A stretch of DNA of 64,000 bases from contig CM028901.1 of NCBI GenBank assembly GCA_016801885.1, positions 14,085,095-14,149,094 of the forward strand, given 5' to 3'. Shown piece after piece: positions 48,127 through 60,600 of the stretch (its first letter is position 1; every line of letters starts with the position of its first letter). The translations under genes were made by a program, and so were the position numbers. The stretch is from Toxotes chatareus. Taxonomy: Eukaryota; Chordata; Actinopteri; Toxotidae. Under the pieces are notes generated by a model. It made no database searches. It saw only the letters and a program-made list of their open reading frames with translations, and was not told the origin of the DNA.

Positions 48127-51100
48127 TTATAGCTGGAAGCCCTCCATGGGGGCCTCCTGCTGAGGGAAAAGGAACTGCTGGTTGGCCTGGTCCACCTGAG
48201 GGGCTAGACTGCTGTCCTCGTCCTCCACCCCGAAGTAGTGCTCAATTAAGTCAAAGGCCTTCTGGTAGATCTCCTGGTTGTCGTGGCTCTGAAGAAACTC
48301 GATCTTGTCCAGACCTGGGAAATAAAATTATGTCAAATCAACATATGTTTGCAAAGTAATCAGCTCAAGACCAGTCAGTGCTGTTTGAAGTCTGGGTAAC
48401 CAGTGAAAAAATGAATAAAAAGATGATGAAATGTGCATTACAATTTCCATCAACAAGTAAAAACCAAACAATAATGTGAAAGATGAAAAAATGGACTAGT
48501 AATTGCTTTAATGTCTTATTTAACAACCTGAATGTATCTGTGCAATCACACTCTAACCTCTAGCTCCTGATTACGAAAACAACGTCCTCCGACACCCAAA
48601 AATATCTCAGAAGCTGATTTAGCTGCTTGACCCACTGACAGTATGTCTCTGTCAGCAATGTAACCTGATGTTATCAGTTCTTGGTAGAAGCAGATTTATG
48701 CACTGAATTCATATACATTACACTGAGAATTAGACAAGAAGTGGCTACAGAAAAGCTGGACACACTACAAACAGGCACATGTAGATGCGGATATGTATTG
48801 TTAACACTGCTTTTGTGGGTTTTCTTTTGTGTTGCTATTAGAAAGTACAGAATTGATTGACAGCAGTCAACCACCTGAATCTTTAGCTTCCACTCTCAAG
48901 CTAAACCCAGACAATGAAGAGCACTGTAGTGAAGCTTCTGAATGAGTCGCAGCTCTGCAGGCTGCTGCAGTGATGCTAATTTTAATGTTAATGTTAATTC
49001 AAGATTCAATACTTTATTGCCAAACGACTTAGTCGTTAGGGATTTGTTCACTGAGGTCAGTGCAGTTACAAAACATTCTTGCAGTCATAAATAATAAACA
49101 CTCACACACCCACTGACATTAGTAGCAGCGTAGGTAACAATAACAAAAGAATATATCTATAAAACCTAATAAAAGAAGTGCAAATTTCAAGTATTATAAG
49201 ATACCTTGGTAGGACCTGCCAAATTTATCTAATTCTCAATGGGATTCCACATAAATTACTATGTTGTCATTTTATCCATTCTTGGTAAGTATCACATAAT
49301 GGCCTTATAGCTCTGAAAAAACATATAAACATATAGTGTGTATACACAGGTTATTCACCATCAGCAGCTTCACGTCCAATATCAGATCATATACAGTAAA
49401 TCAAAGCCATAGTTTTCAGTATCAGTGTGTTTGCATGTGTTTCCTGTCCAGTACCATAGGCTTCTTCGATGAGGCTGCAGTAAGGGTTGACTCCAGTGCC
49501 GTTGTTCTCCTGCTTGGCCTCCTGCTCACCGAGCCTCAGGATGTTCTCCAGCCCATTGAGAGCCACCTGAACAATCTTAGAGTCCATCACCGTCAGCAGA
49601 TCACACAGTGGCTTGATGCAGCCCAGGTTCACCAAATATCTATACGCACCAACAGACACACAAAAAACACAGGTGTTTGTAGACCTTAAGGGTGTACCAA
49701 TGCACCAGATTTTTCAGATATTTAATTTAAATGTCACAACGTGATTTGCAACACAGTGTTCATGTAGACTTAATGCTAATACTTCCACATGGTTCACTTC
49801 TGCTATCATCTATATTTTCAGCACCATGGCACCATCTTGTGCATAAAATTGTCTTTTTCATGGAGACCTTCGTTTCTAGTAAGTCTTAATTTGATCTTGA
49901 GTTCTTCTCAATTAAAGCATCTCTTCATATTCTTAGTCATCATTTCCAACCAGCCAACACTTTTTCTGTCACTGAGGGTGAAAGATTTGTGCTAATTTAG
50001 GAACATCGTAAAGCTGCAGATCAAATGTGAGGAGATCGTTTTGTTTTGTTTGCATGTGGTCTTCAGAGTGTCGTCCAACAAGCGGGTGATTTATTATTGA
50101 AGCTTGACTTTCTTCAGCTTACTGGGACATTTAGTCAATCCAACAGATCTAGTACTGACATGATTAACTTACTAAAGGAGAGACATAATAAACTACAGAC
50201 AATCTCATCCAAATAAATCTTGTTGTTTGCTGAGGGGACGCTGTGGTATAGAGCAGTTGATTTACTGTAAAGCTGACCTGATCTGTTCTGGTGTTCCTCC
50301 GGAGGTGGCGTTAGTGATGGCCCAGGCGGCCTCTTTCCTTGTCCTGAACTCGGCTTTCTGTAGAATGTCTATCAGCACTGGGAAGATGTTGGCATCAATT
50401 ACCGTCTGTGGGGCAGAACAAGACTTGAAGTGAGGGGCATGTATCATTTCTACCTGATCGAGCTTCGCAGGAGTGAACCTTGGGAGGACCCGCTGGGGCA
50501 ATGACAGATGAACAGATGGACCGATCTGTCTCTGCGTACTGTCTCAAAAATCTCAAACCAAACATGATTCATGTTGTCTTTATAGATAAATGTTTGCAAT
50601 GTAACAGACTAAGAAAATCGACTCAGCTGGAACCATGTTGTTTAGTCCAGTCTATTTTTCAAGTATTACCACATACATAAGTTGACTTACAGACAAAAAA
50701 ATACAGTCTGCCCAGAACAACAAGGTTTAACCAGAAGAAACAGCTGTTTCATGTACAACAAAGCATTGTCAATCAAACCAAGGCACTTTACTCACTCTTA
50801 ATGGGTAAATCTGAATTTTCAGGTTGTCCCCATTTCAGTTCTAAGCTTTGTATGTATATATCACCTGTATCTGTGCTCGGTTTCCTGCTGTGATGTTCGA
50901 GATGGTCCAGCATGCCTCTTTGCGAATGGACTCTTTAGCACTGCTGAGAAGGTGCAGCAGACAGGGAAGGGCTGAGCAGTTCAACACCACCTAAACACAG
51001 CAACACAGAGGGTAAAAAGCTTAAAAGCAGTTTATTAAAAATTTGTTTTTATCTTAATAAGTTTTGGACCTGTTCTCTGCAACAGGCACTAGGAGACAGG

Positions 51101-54100
51101 CTTAAAAGAAACTTTTAATATAGTCTCACCTGTGTTTGGATATCATCTCCAGTGACAATGTTTCCTACTGCTCTCAAGGCAGGGGAGGCCACCTTGTAGT
51201 CAGTGTGCCTGCAGAGAGGGAGCATTTTAAGTATTTACAGGCCATATTTACTGTGACAAAGATAACAGAGAGCATAGCTGGACTTACATGAGTAGTTCTA
51301 CAAGGCGCCTGCAGACACCAGAGTCGATGACAGCCTGGATCTTGTCATTGGGGCCGTCTGAGAGGTACGACAGGGCCCAGCAGGCGTCTGCCAGCAAGTC
51401 TGGGTCGCTGCTAAATAAAAGCCTCGACAGTACTGGCAGACAGGGTGACACCTAGACAACACAGACATTATGTTCATTTAAGATGAATTCAACAGCACCT
51501 AGAAATCATGAAGGAAAAAAAATCAAGCCTTTTCAGCAATTATTGTTCATTATGTTAACTGAAAAGGTTCAGTTAAAGTTTCAAGCACTTCTGTACACTG
51601 AAGACTGGCATTCAGAGACGAAAACCTTAGTGAAAAGTCAGTATGGACATACTGTTTCAGAAACGAATAGCACTGGGTATGAGAGTGTAGGTGTATTCAA
51701 AAACACAGAAACTGGTGCAGTTACTTAAAAAAGTCATTCACACTGCAGTTGTGACCAGGGATAAACCAGCATTTACTGTTGATCTCAATGGATAAACTCA
51801 GTTACAATAACCTGACTGGCTGTGTGGAGTAAGAAGTACATTCAGACTCTGTCAAACCTCAGAGACTATTTTAACAGTGTGTGTGTTTGAGTTACTTTTT
51901 CATTAAGGAAACCAAGTTAAGAAAAGACATCCTCTCAAGTTACAATACTTTTCCTGTGCTGTGTGCAACATTCAATCTCTCAATCTGAACTGAACTGAGA
52001 TTTGATAACCATGTTTTGCAAATAGATTTAGATCTTACATGGTTTAGCAAACTTCATTTGTATACCCAGGTTTTGCATGAATGGCAATGACTACGAGTTA
52101 ACTCATGACAAACTGCATAATATATATCGTGAGGCCACAGTGGTACCTTTTCAAAAGCAGGTGGAGGATTTTTTCCTCTGCAGAGATTAGACAGAGCCCA
52201 GACTGCATTCCTAGTCATGGTCAATCTCGTGGATTTGGTCAGAAGCCTGAAGTGACAGAGAAAAGCAAACCTTGGTAAATGAGATCATATCAGAAACATA
52301 TTAAAAGTAGAAAAGCTGAAGGCTTGAATATGTAATGTCTCTAAAAACATGCAAAGAAAAGAATGAACTCACATTAATAATGGTGGAAGGATGTTGCAGT
52401 TCAGCACATAGTCCCTGCAAACTGCACTATCACCTGCAATATTACCCAGGGCCCACACAGCCTGCAGAGGAAAAAAAAAAAAACATGGCACACAAAAACA
52501 CGTGGAAGACAAAACATACAGACACTATATAACATACTATACCAGTCACACTGTGTGTTACCTGTTCTTGAACATCCTCAAAGTCCGAGTTAAGTAGTTC
52601 TATGAAGATTGGCACTGCTCCCGCCTCAATCACTGTCTTTGTCTGTATGGATGTGCCTGACGCTATGTTGGTCAGTGCCCAAGCAGCTTCAAACTGCAAA
52701 GGCACAAAATGTCACTGAGAAACATGGCATTTAAAGTAAACTTCAGAATCCTTATTGGGACATTGGGTCATCTCAACATATTATCATTCACATTTCAATC
52801 ATTTTACATTGGTGAACCATGAGGGCATCAGAGATAAGAGTTTACACCTGACTGTTTTGTGCAGTGGCAAAAATGACAACATCCTTCTGGAGCCTAATGC
52901 AGTCTAATGCAGAGCGACTGCATTGCTTTGACTTGCTTACCATCAGATAAAGTATATGGTGGCCTGCATCAGCAAAATCTAACACAGTACTGCTGTGTTT
53001 AACCTAATGGAATGTGGTGAGACACAAACTTTACCAACATGTTTCACATCTATTCACTTTTATTAAGAACACATCCCATACACAGGAGGTGAATGTTTTT
53101 ACAAACTGACCTGTAGTGTGCAGTTCACACTCTTCTTTAGGAACTCCACAAACCTCTCCACTACTCCAGGTGTGTTTATAACTTCATCAATTGGTGGGTT
53201 GGGCTCTGATGTGAACAAAAGTAAAACAGGATGTGAATATTTGGGTTTGGGTTTGGTCTGTGGTGTTCTCATGGCTATTAACACTGTGATGTGCCATAAG
53301 TGCACAGCACGCACCTTTGGAAAGTAGTTTTCTGAACTTCTGTGTTGTGGTGAGCTGAAGCTCCGGGTCCTCTGAAAAAAGCATCTCAACCATATCTCTG
53401 GTAATGACTCCTTCCTGCAACAACACATACACAGACACACTAAACACTTGACCCACTCAGCACAGACTCCAATACTTTAAAGATGTTCAAAAACAAGAAG
53501 CAACAAAGCTGAGATGCAATGTAAAATAAACTTCCAGTGAATCCTGTGCGGGCGTCTCTTTGTCAAGGCTGTGAAAGCCTATGAAAGCAGTATTACGACA
53601 GACACTCACTGTTACTGGAGAGCTGAGGTAGGAATCCACCAGTGGACTCTCAAGCATGGCTTCCTCTTCATTGAGAATGTCCACGTTCCTCCTCTTGAAA
53701 AGCTGTGATTACAAAATTGTCAGAGCCCACAAAGACACAGTCAAGCCAGACCATTTTCATTTACAAAGAATACATACTGATGTAATCTCATACAGGGACA
53801 TAGAGAATCTGATGAGTCGGATGAACAGGTTTTCTGTAGTACCTGTTGTTCTCGTTTCTGTTTCCTGAGTTGGATGCCTTCCTCCTCTCTCCTGCGCCTC
53901 ATCTCTTCTGGGTTCAGTGCTTTGTTCTTATAACGGTTCATCCTGTAGTTATCCTTGGCCGGACTGGCTGACGGTTCTGAAGAGCCACACACAGAGGTAA
54001 ACATGACTCAGACAAAAGTAGGAAACAAAGTTGTGCAGAATTTAAGTCTAAATTGAATTAAAGTTAAATTGAACTGAAATTGAAGTTAACAAGAACACCA

Positions 54101-56637
54101 CGTGTAAGGAAGAGTAAGTGAGCATGCCAGAGACGGGGTTTGTTTCCTCTCACATCTCTAATAATAGGTCATGATGATGAAACAGCATGTACACAGGTCT
54201 ATATATAAAATGGCCTTCTATAAACAAGCTCACATGAACTAGACAAGGCATCCTAAAAATACACACGTGCAGGCACACACGCATGCACGCACACGTACGC
54301 ATGCACGCACACATACGCATGCACACACACACACACACACAGCTAAGCTATTCATCAACCAGTCAGCTGGTGGGCAGAACAAACGTATTTATTCAGTAGA
54401 GTTAAATCGCAGAGTTTGCATAAACTGGTGCCCACACAGGACAAACTGCCCATTCTCAGCATTTGTGCAGTCATGCCACCAGAACAGGGCACTGGGCAGA
54501 TCCCGAGTCGCCCGGGGGCTACAGGGGAAAGAAAAAGAGGGGTGGGAACAACATTTAAAAACCTGCCACCAGCACTGAATGGTGCTAACCTTCTGTGCCA
54601 AGAGCCCCCAGTCTTAGCAGCAGGGGTTTCTGAGGTTAAATATTGGAACAAGTGGCGCAAATTGAGGTCATGTTATGGCTTGAAGACATTAGCAACACCA
54701 GTCTCATTAAAAGCTTATGCATGTGTGTAAAGTGTCCAGATGGTAAAGCCACAGGGTGTGGATGGTACATGAGCACAGGTTGCAGCTGGATGCTCCTGTT
54801 TCTGTATTGTCTTAGCTAGCTTAGCTGCTGTATGTTAACTGTACTGACTGTTTGGTGTTTGGGCTGGTTGGCACATTAATAGCCCTGCTGAGAACACGTT
54901 TACATTTCAGAGCTGAACCTACCTATAGGAAGGAGTCTCCAGAGAAAAGAAGGCAGAATGGTGGGAGATGTTTTACGAATTTGTTGACTTTAATCAAGGA
55001 AAAAAAAAATAAAGTTGACAGTGGATGTGGATTAGAAACCCTCTGTTGTAAAGTGGTGGCACAAAGCTAAAAAGCAATGCCTGGGCAAATTAAATGAGAA
55101 ACTTCATGCAGTGCTACTTAGTGTAAATTCTTCTTTTTGTGAACTAACCTGAAGCTCCAATTTAGCGTGATTAAGCACAGCAGCCTGCTCTGGTGACAAG
55201 TCAAGCACCATGAGTGGTTCAATTCAAGGACACTTTTCCAATTTCATTTAATTTCATTTCATTTTCTACCGCTTAATCCTCTATCAGGGTCGCGGGGGAA
55301 CTGGAGCCTATCCCAGCTGCTTATGGGCGAGAGGCGGGGTACACCCTGGACTGGTCGCCAGTCAATCGCAGACTTTTCCAATTTTAAAAGCTAATATAGC
55401 CTGATGGAGGGAGGAAGGAACAGCTCTCCTGTTAAAATAATAAAACAGAGTGACTAGTGGCCTGTGGTCCAGTTCGACTCTGTGTGTAATATTTCCATTT
55501 GACAAATATAATGAAGCAGTTTGTATATTGGAGCCTGTCCCTTCCCATCTCATTGGTCCTTTTAGACATATAACTTACCAGTAATATTACTGTTACAAAT
55601 GTTGAGGAAAAACAAGCATAATCCTGTGCGGGAATAGTCTGGAAAACACGGGCACCTCTGGTGTCACATGTACGCGTTGGCTTATGAGTGTGCTGTCAGA
55701 TTTATCAGTATTATTACTCACTGATGTTAGCTGATGCAAGCTGTCAAAACTGTTTCATGTTTTCCTTTTCGTATTTAATTTACAAGCTTTGTGATTTCCA
55801 CTTTAATGTCAAACTAATCAAAATGAGAACGAATATATTGTAATTCTATTAAAGCTAAACAGTAAATTAAGGAATTAGAGAACAATGCTACATGACAAAG
55901 CTAACATAGCTAAGCTAAAGTTAGCATTAGCTGTTGAGCAAAAACATATCATTATTAAACGGTGTCATCTAATATCTGATGACTTAACATATTTTCTAAG
56001 TCGCTGAAAGTCTCTTGCCAACTTACAATAGAACAAACGGCATCACGTATGAAATCTCCACTAAACGGCAGTAGCGTAGCGTTTGCACTCCAACAGCTTG
56101 CTAACGTCACGCTACCAACACCTGGGTTGTAAAACTGAAAAAAATGACGTGATTCAAAGTGAGTGGCCAATGTAACGTTGTAGTTGCCCACAAAAGAACC
56201 AGTGTCTTGACATAACTAATAATAACTTTAAACCAAAGCCATGCGTATGTTTCTCCACCTATTTAACTGAGGTATAGCGCCGTGCTAACATAAGTAGCTA
56301 TTAACCAAGTTTCCTTAAGTTGGCTAACAAATGGCATCCGTTGTTTTCTCGGGCTGGAATTATGGTAGTATACCTTGTATAACATCTGATAACTGATGCA
56401 ACATTGTCCTAAGACTATATTGTTTGGTGACAGTTTAATATACAGCAAGCGAACTTGCGTGAAATAGCAACTCATGTTATGCTATTTGGTAGCAACTAGC
56501 TACTTAGCTAACGAGTTAGCTAACTAGCTAAATAACAGTGAGAGGATGAGGATAATCATTACTTCCGACGACACAGCTCAATCTTTTAACACCTCGAGGT
56601 ATGTCTGTATACTCGAGTTGCCGAACAGCTTACCCAT
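48127..56637 (-). CDS. kpna6: Importin subunit alpha-7 (14 coding exons)
   Basis: Cytosolic adaptor that binds nuclear localisation signals and links cargo to importin beta. Coding exons in reading order on the minus strand: 56637-56634 (ATGG only), 53976-53843, 53702-53610, 53414-53315, 53205-53111, 52693-52562, 52461-52373, 52246-52147, 51451-51288, 51208-51130, 50990-50865, 50405-50278, 49639-49455, 48314-48127. They join in phase to 538 residues plus TAA (human KPNA6 is 536). The N-terminus MEPSASPAKDNYRMNRYKN leads into the basic importin-beta-binding domain (EEMRRRREEEG, RKQKREQQLFKRRNV). Armadillo repeats follow with the Trp/Asn ladder: AAWALTNIASGTS, AVWALGNIAGD, AVWALSNLCRGK, ACWALSYLSDG, ACWTISNITAGN, AAWAITNATSGG. 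The C-terminus has the exportin-CAS-binding acidic segment (YFGVEDEDSS) and ends APMEGFQL. KPNA1 and KPNA5 are close paralogs; the txlna neighbour favours kpna6. Confidence 0.95.
48965..49110 (-). repeat. LINE 3'-end-like fragment in kpna6 intron
   Basis: On the minus strand the segment ends TTTGGCAATAAAGTATTGAATCTTG and runs into an ATTAAC-type tandem tail. This is the format of short, 5'-truncated fish LINE or SINE copies (AATAAA next to a microsatellite tail). It lies between the last two kpna6 exons. Family not determined. Confidence 0.45.
54261..54342. repeat. (AC)n / (ACGC)n purine-pyrimidine tract
   Basis: Alternating CA and CG/TG dinucleotides (GCATGCACGCACACG pattern, then pure CA) in kpna6 intron 1. 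Such alternating tracts can adopt Z-DNA; that property is known, and its relevance here is inference. Confidence 0.8.
55232..55384 (-). mobile_element. Short retroposed repeat with 13-bp target duplication
   Basis: A 127-base insert (55245-55371) is flanked by perfect 13-base direct repeats ACTTTTCCAATTT (55232-55244 and 55372-55384). On the minus strand it reads ACTGGCGACCAGTCCAGGG, then GCAGCTGGGATAGG, then GGATTAAGCGGTAG with an AAATG-rich tail. This is a very common dispersed fish sequence, the 3' end of a LINE/SINE family. 5' truncation plus the tail indicate retroposition. It lies in kpna6 intron 1. Confidence 0.75.
56265..56532 (-). repeat. GCTAA/TTAGC motif cluster in kpna6 intron 1
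   Basis: Repeated TTAGCTAA, GTTAGC and TAGCTA words, densest at 56495-56532, start about 100 bases inside intron 1 on the minus strand. A second small cluster is at 55899-55934. Confidence 0.5.
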
Positions 56638-56770
56638 TGTATCCTACGTGGTTTGGGTGTATCAAGTCGTGAAGATATAAGTCAGTTTTAAATCCTTTCC
56701 CTCTTCTAGCTTTCCAGAATTTGCTCCAGTAAGCAATATGTCTGCCGGAGATAAAAACGTCAAAATATAA
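56638..56770 (-). promoter_or_regulatory. kpna6: kpna6 5' UTR and promoter side
   Basis: Sequence directly 5' of the four coding bases of exon 1. The open frame continues upstream without an in-frame ATG that fits the protein, so the ATG at 56635-56637 (minus), followed by G and the donor GTAAGC, is the start that matches the family. The start of transcription is not defined. Confidence 0.45.
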
Positions 56771-56783
56771 CGGCGACTTCCTG

Positions 56784-56797
56784 CCACCAGAGGACGC
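56784..56797 (+). promoter_or_regulatory. CTCF-like site upstream of kpna6
   Basis: CCACCAGAGGACGC agrees with the core CCASYAGRKGGCRS at 13 of 14 positions. It lies about 150 bases upstream of the kpna6 start codon. Occupancy is inference. Confidence 0.3.
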
Positions 56798-56799
56798 AC

Positions 56800-59264
56800 C
56801 AGCTTCACAAAACACTTTCCTCAAATTGCCCACCTTCACTCAAGAATATATCCCCCATACAGTACCGACTATATACATAAACAATCAGATTAGTACCTCA
56901 TTTATTTAAGTTGCATACACTGGTCAAAATGGCAAAGCTCATTCATTTCATTTGTTCATCATTAAAGTACCATATCAGAGGACACTTGATTTTATATTAC
57001 AGTGTTCTTTTAAAGTCATTGTTTCACACCCCTGTCTCCATTCTGTGTAGCCTGTGGCATGGTTCAGGTACCTCTCTGTTTTCGATCTGCATATCTCCCT
57101 CTGGTTTTGAAATGCTGCGTGTGTGCACAGCCAATGGTCCCCAGTGTTTTTCTCAAATTGAATGTGACAGAGTAATACAGGTGAGGTGCATCTGTGGTCA
57201 ATTTGCTGGGAGCAGGTTGTGGAAAATTACTGCACTATATTGCAATGCAGCACTGTCCTCTGACACGGACCCCCGAGGGGGCCCGGGGAGATACACCAGA
57301 AAAAAACTTTAGGGGGCAATGTTGTACAAATAAAATGGAAGTAATGAGGCATTCGCTGCTGTCAGGCTGGCTCTTTCCCCTATTAGAAGGAGTGTGGGAG
57401 GTCAAGTCAACTGTAGCACGACTGAGATACTTTCCCATGATTACAATTTCTTAGCAGACAAGAATAAATATTGTTCATAGATCTGTGCCCTCATAGAGTA
57501 GCCACAGCTGAGCCTCACTCAGCTGAGCCATAAGGGCTGAGAATTCACAGCCTTCAGAGGGTGTGCTGGTGCAGAGATGAATCAGAAAACACTGCTTGCT
57601 GGATAGTAGCTCTCCACTGGTATCAAATAACACAAACACACAGCTCCAATTTGTGCTACAGAGGCAGCATTCAAATTCTCTCAGATACAGTCCACAGGGC
57701 TGTAGCTGGGACTCATCGTGTCTGATTTCACAGGACCTCCTTGGTGAGTTCTTTACCTTTCTCATTTCTAGGCCCGCGGAAGCAAATCACCCAGCAGCCT
57801 ACACTTTGCAGAGCAGCAAAGGCTATCCATTAGTCAATGCCATGGAGTAAAGACTGCCTCTGTAATGGAATCATAAGAGCAAAGCAAGGCGTATAACCAA
57901 GGGGGGTTTAAACTGAAGTGCATGGGGAATGTATCCCTGTACCTACTACTGTAGTCTCACACTCACCAGCTCATCAGCTATCAAAGTAAATATAATAAAC
58001 CCTGGAATCAATGCCCCCCTTTCCCACCCAAATTCAAACTGGACCCACACTAACAAACAGGAAGACTTCTCCTGTCGACCTCATTAGTGGCCATTGGCCG
58101 TCCAGGCTGAGTCAGCAATATTGAGAAAGCACACTGCATTTTCAACAAGCAAATTAACAATGCTGCCACAGCACAATGAGAGCAACAACTAGGTGTTAAA
58201 TGCAATTTCATCAAAATGAGTTTTTAGTCATGTCTGAGGAGATACAGCATTTGCTGACTATTTCGTCTACAGGGGCTGTTTTGGTGACCAGATTTTGAAG
58301 CGATTAAAAGAACTCAGTCTGTACATGTTTGTGTGTGCTGAATGCTTTTTTATTTTGACTGCTGATCATTTTCATTTGTAAGGAGATTGTACTTCATCCA
58401 GCAAAGAGGCTTCATAGGCAAATGTCTGCCTTGTTTTGAATCATGTCCCTGGCAGTCTATCCATGATAAAACATCAAGCAGGCTTCAGGTCTCTGCAGGT
58501 AGACACCACAACAAAAAAAAAAAGTCCTTTACACATTTAGACAAAAATAATACATACCACATAAAGTGGCTAATAACATCAAGGAGCATGTTTGCAGAGT
58601 AAAACTGCAATTATGAAGTGTCAAAAGCAGTTTAGTTTTGAGTGTGCTTATTTGATTGCACAAATATACCCAGTTTAAACTGCTCCTTAATTCAATTACA
58701 CCCAATATGATAATAAGGCTAGTTTGCTGAAATGTGAGAATGTGGTTGGGCTGCCTGTGGGAGAGAGAACATCTGCACGGCTCTGTGCTGAACGCTTTGT
58801 GAGAGCGTAATAAAGAGTGAGGGAGATGTGGGGAGAGCCATGGGGAGGAAAGTGTGTGGAGAGACCAGTGTGTCAGTGCATGTGGGGTGTGAATGGAAAA
58901 GAGGAGATATGTCTTCATAATATAGTGTTAAAAATCCATTCAGCACTGTCCATTCCTTACTTTTTTATCTGACAACTGGAGCCTGCTCTCTCTCCCCGCC
59001 TCTCTGTCTCATTCTCGCTTTCTGACATCTACCAGGTGGCGGGGCCGATATGTAAGATGCTGAGTAGGTGATTTTAGAATATTCTTGTGGATCATTCGAT
59101 CATTTCTTGTGTGTGAGCTGGAGATTTGTGGAAGCCCTTTGAATACTAATGTATGATTTTACCTCTCAGGATAAAAAACCTGGAGAGACAAATCTGTGGC
59201 TGTGGTTTGGAAGCAGGGATTAAAAATGACATAGTCATTGAACCAATATGGCAAACATTTTTCA
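56800..59264. other. Intergenic or intronic DNA, no gene recognised
   Basis: Open frames here (for example around 57,000-57,450 and 58,530-58,950) show no domain, no splice-consistent extension and low-complexity or biased composition. No transposon is recognised. It may be intergenic or an intron of a gene beyond the window. Confidence 0.4.
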
Positions 59265-60600
59265 TAGAGATAGATAGACAGATAGATAGACAGATAGATG
59301 TGTATGAGGGGGGGACTAGAGAGAGGAGTTCAGAGCCCTGATAGCTATGGGGAAAAAAAGCTGTTTGTAAAGTGTTTGGTCTTAGTGGGCAGTGACCTGT
59401 GGTGCTTCCCTGAGGGAATGCGCTGGAAGAGGCGACCAGCAGGATGTGAGGGGTCGGAGATGATCTTCTCTGGTTGCTTTTCAGTCTGGTAAGTATGTAG
59501 AGATTCAGCTGAGGGGAGTGGGTTGCCTATGATTTTGGATGACTGTGCTGTTGAAGATGAAGATGTGAAGATGGACTCAATGATGGCTGAGTAGAACAAA
59601 ATGAGAAGCTGATGTTTCACCCAGTATTTTTAAAGTTGCCTAGGAAAGTAAAGTTGTTGATCTTTTGCAATGATGTGCTCAGTGTTAGTTTTCCACTTCA
59701 GGTTATTGCTTATGTATGTTTGGAGGAACTGAAAAGAGTCAGCGATGTTGCCAGAATCTCTGTTTTTTTTTTGGCGGGGGAGGGGGGGGTTTGTATGGGT
59801 AATTTGTCGATAGAGAGTTCCTAGGTTTTGGCTGTATTATGCAGGAGGCCACTGTTTGTGCATCAACTGACATCTGGGTTAACCTCAATGCGGTACTGAG
59901 TTTCATCATTGTCAGAGACGAGGCCTACAGTGGTTGTGTTGTTTGCATATTTTATTATTTTCACAGGATTGTCCATGGATGTAAAGTGGGTGGTGTAAAG
60001 TGAGAAGAGCCAGGGGGAGAGAACACAGCCCTGAGGAGCGCCTGTACTGAGGGAAGGAGGGTGTGAGGTTAGGTTTTTAACCTTCACCCTCTGTGACCTG
60101 TTCATATAGAGCTCATAGGATACAGCTGGGTCAATGTTCATGTCCAAGAATATCATAAAGCGTCACTGTGTGGGCATGGTGGAGTATTACACTGGCCGCA
60201 TCCTCAACAGACCTGTTGGTTTGGTGGGCAAATTGATATGTGTCCATCAGTGGGGATGTGCAGATTTTCTGGTATGAAAGAATAATGCCACACGATGGCC
60301 ACAGATGTCAGGGCATCTGGTCTGAAGTCAGGAGGCAGGTAATCTTTGGACTTTGGCACATTAGTGATGGTAGAGAGTTTGAAGCACTCTGGGACTGTAC
60401 ACTGGCTTAGAGACATGGTAAATATGGTGGAAAATACTGGGGCAAATCGAGCTGCACAGTGGCTCAGCAAAGCAGGACTCTTTTCATTTGAGAGGAGTGG
60501 AGCTGTGTGGGACTTCACTATACATCTAACTCTGTAACTGGAGTGTCCTGGTGTGATAATCCCTCTTAAGCTACAGCCCAATCAGACCTCTCGGGATATC
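59265..60600 (-). mobile_element. Decayed CR1/L2/Rex1-type LINE fragment
   Basis: A 5'-truncated, badly degraded copy of a LINE with an RT related to the one in the array. From the 5' side (right): an RT fragment with VPECFKLSTITNVPK and DFRPDALTSVA (60581-60204), then STGAPQGCVLSPWLFSLYTT and a damaged catalytic box read as KYANNTTTVGL in place of FADDTT (60156-59863), then the C-terminal AIIESIFTSS and GRLFQRIPSGKHHRSLPTKT (59620-59345). The 3' end is a GATA/GACA tandem tail (59268-59300). Loss of the Asp pair and frameshifts show it is inactive and older than the array copy. Confidence 0.85.

Noticed and set aside
58529..58946. Minus-strand open frames of 129 and 75 residues
   Set aside because: Overlapping frames rich in Ser/His/Leu with no domain, no splice context and no poly(A) signal in a fitting place.
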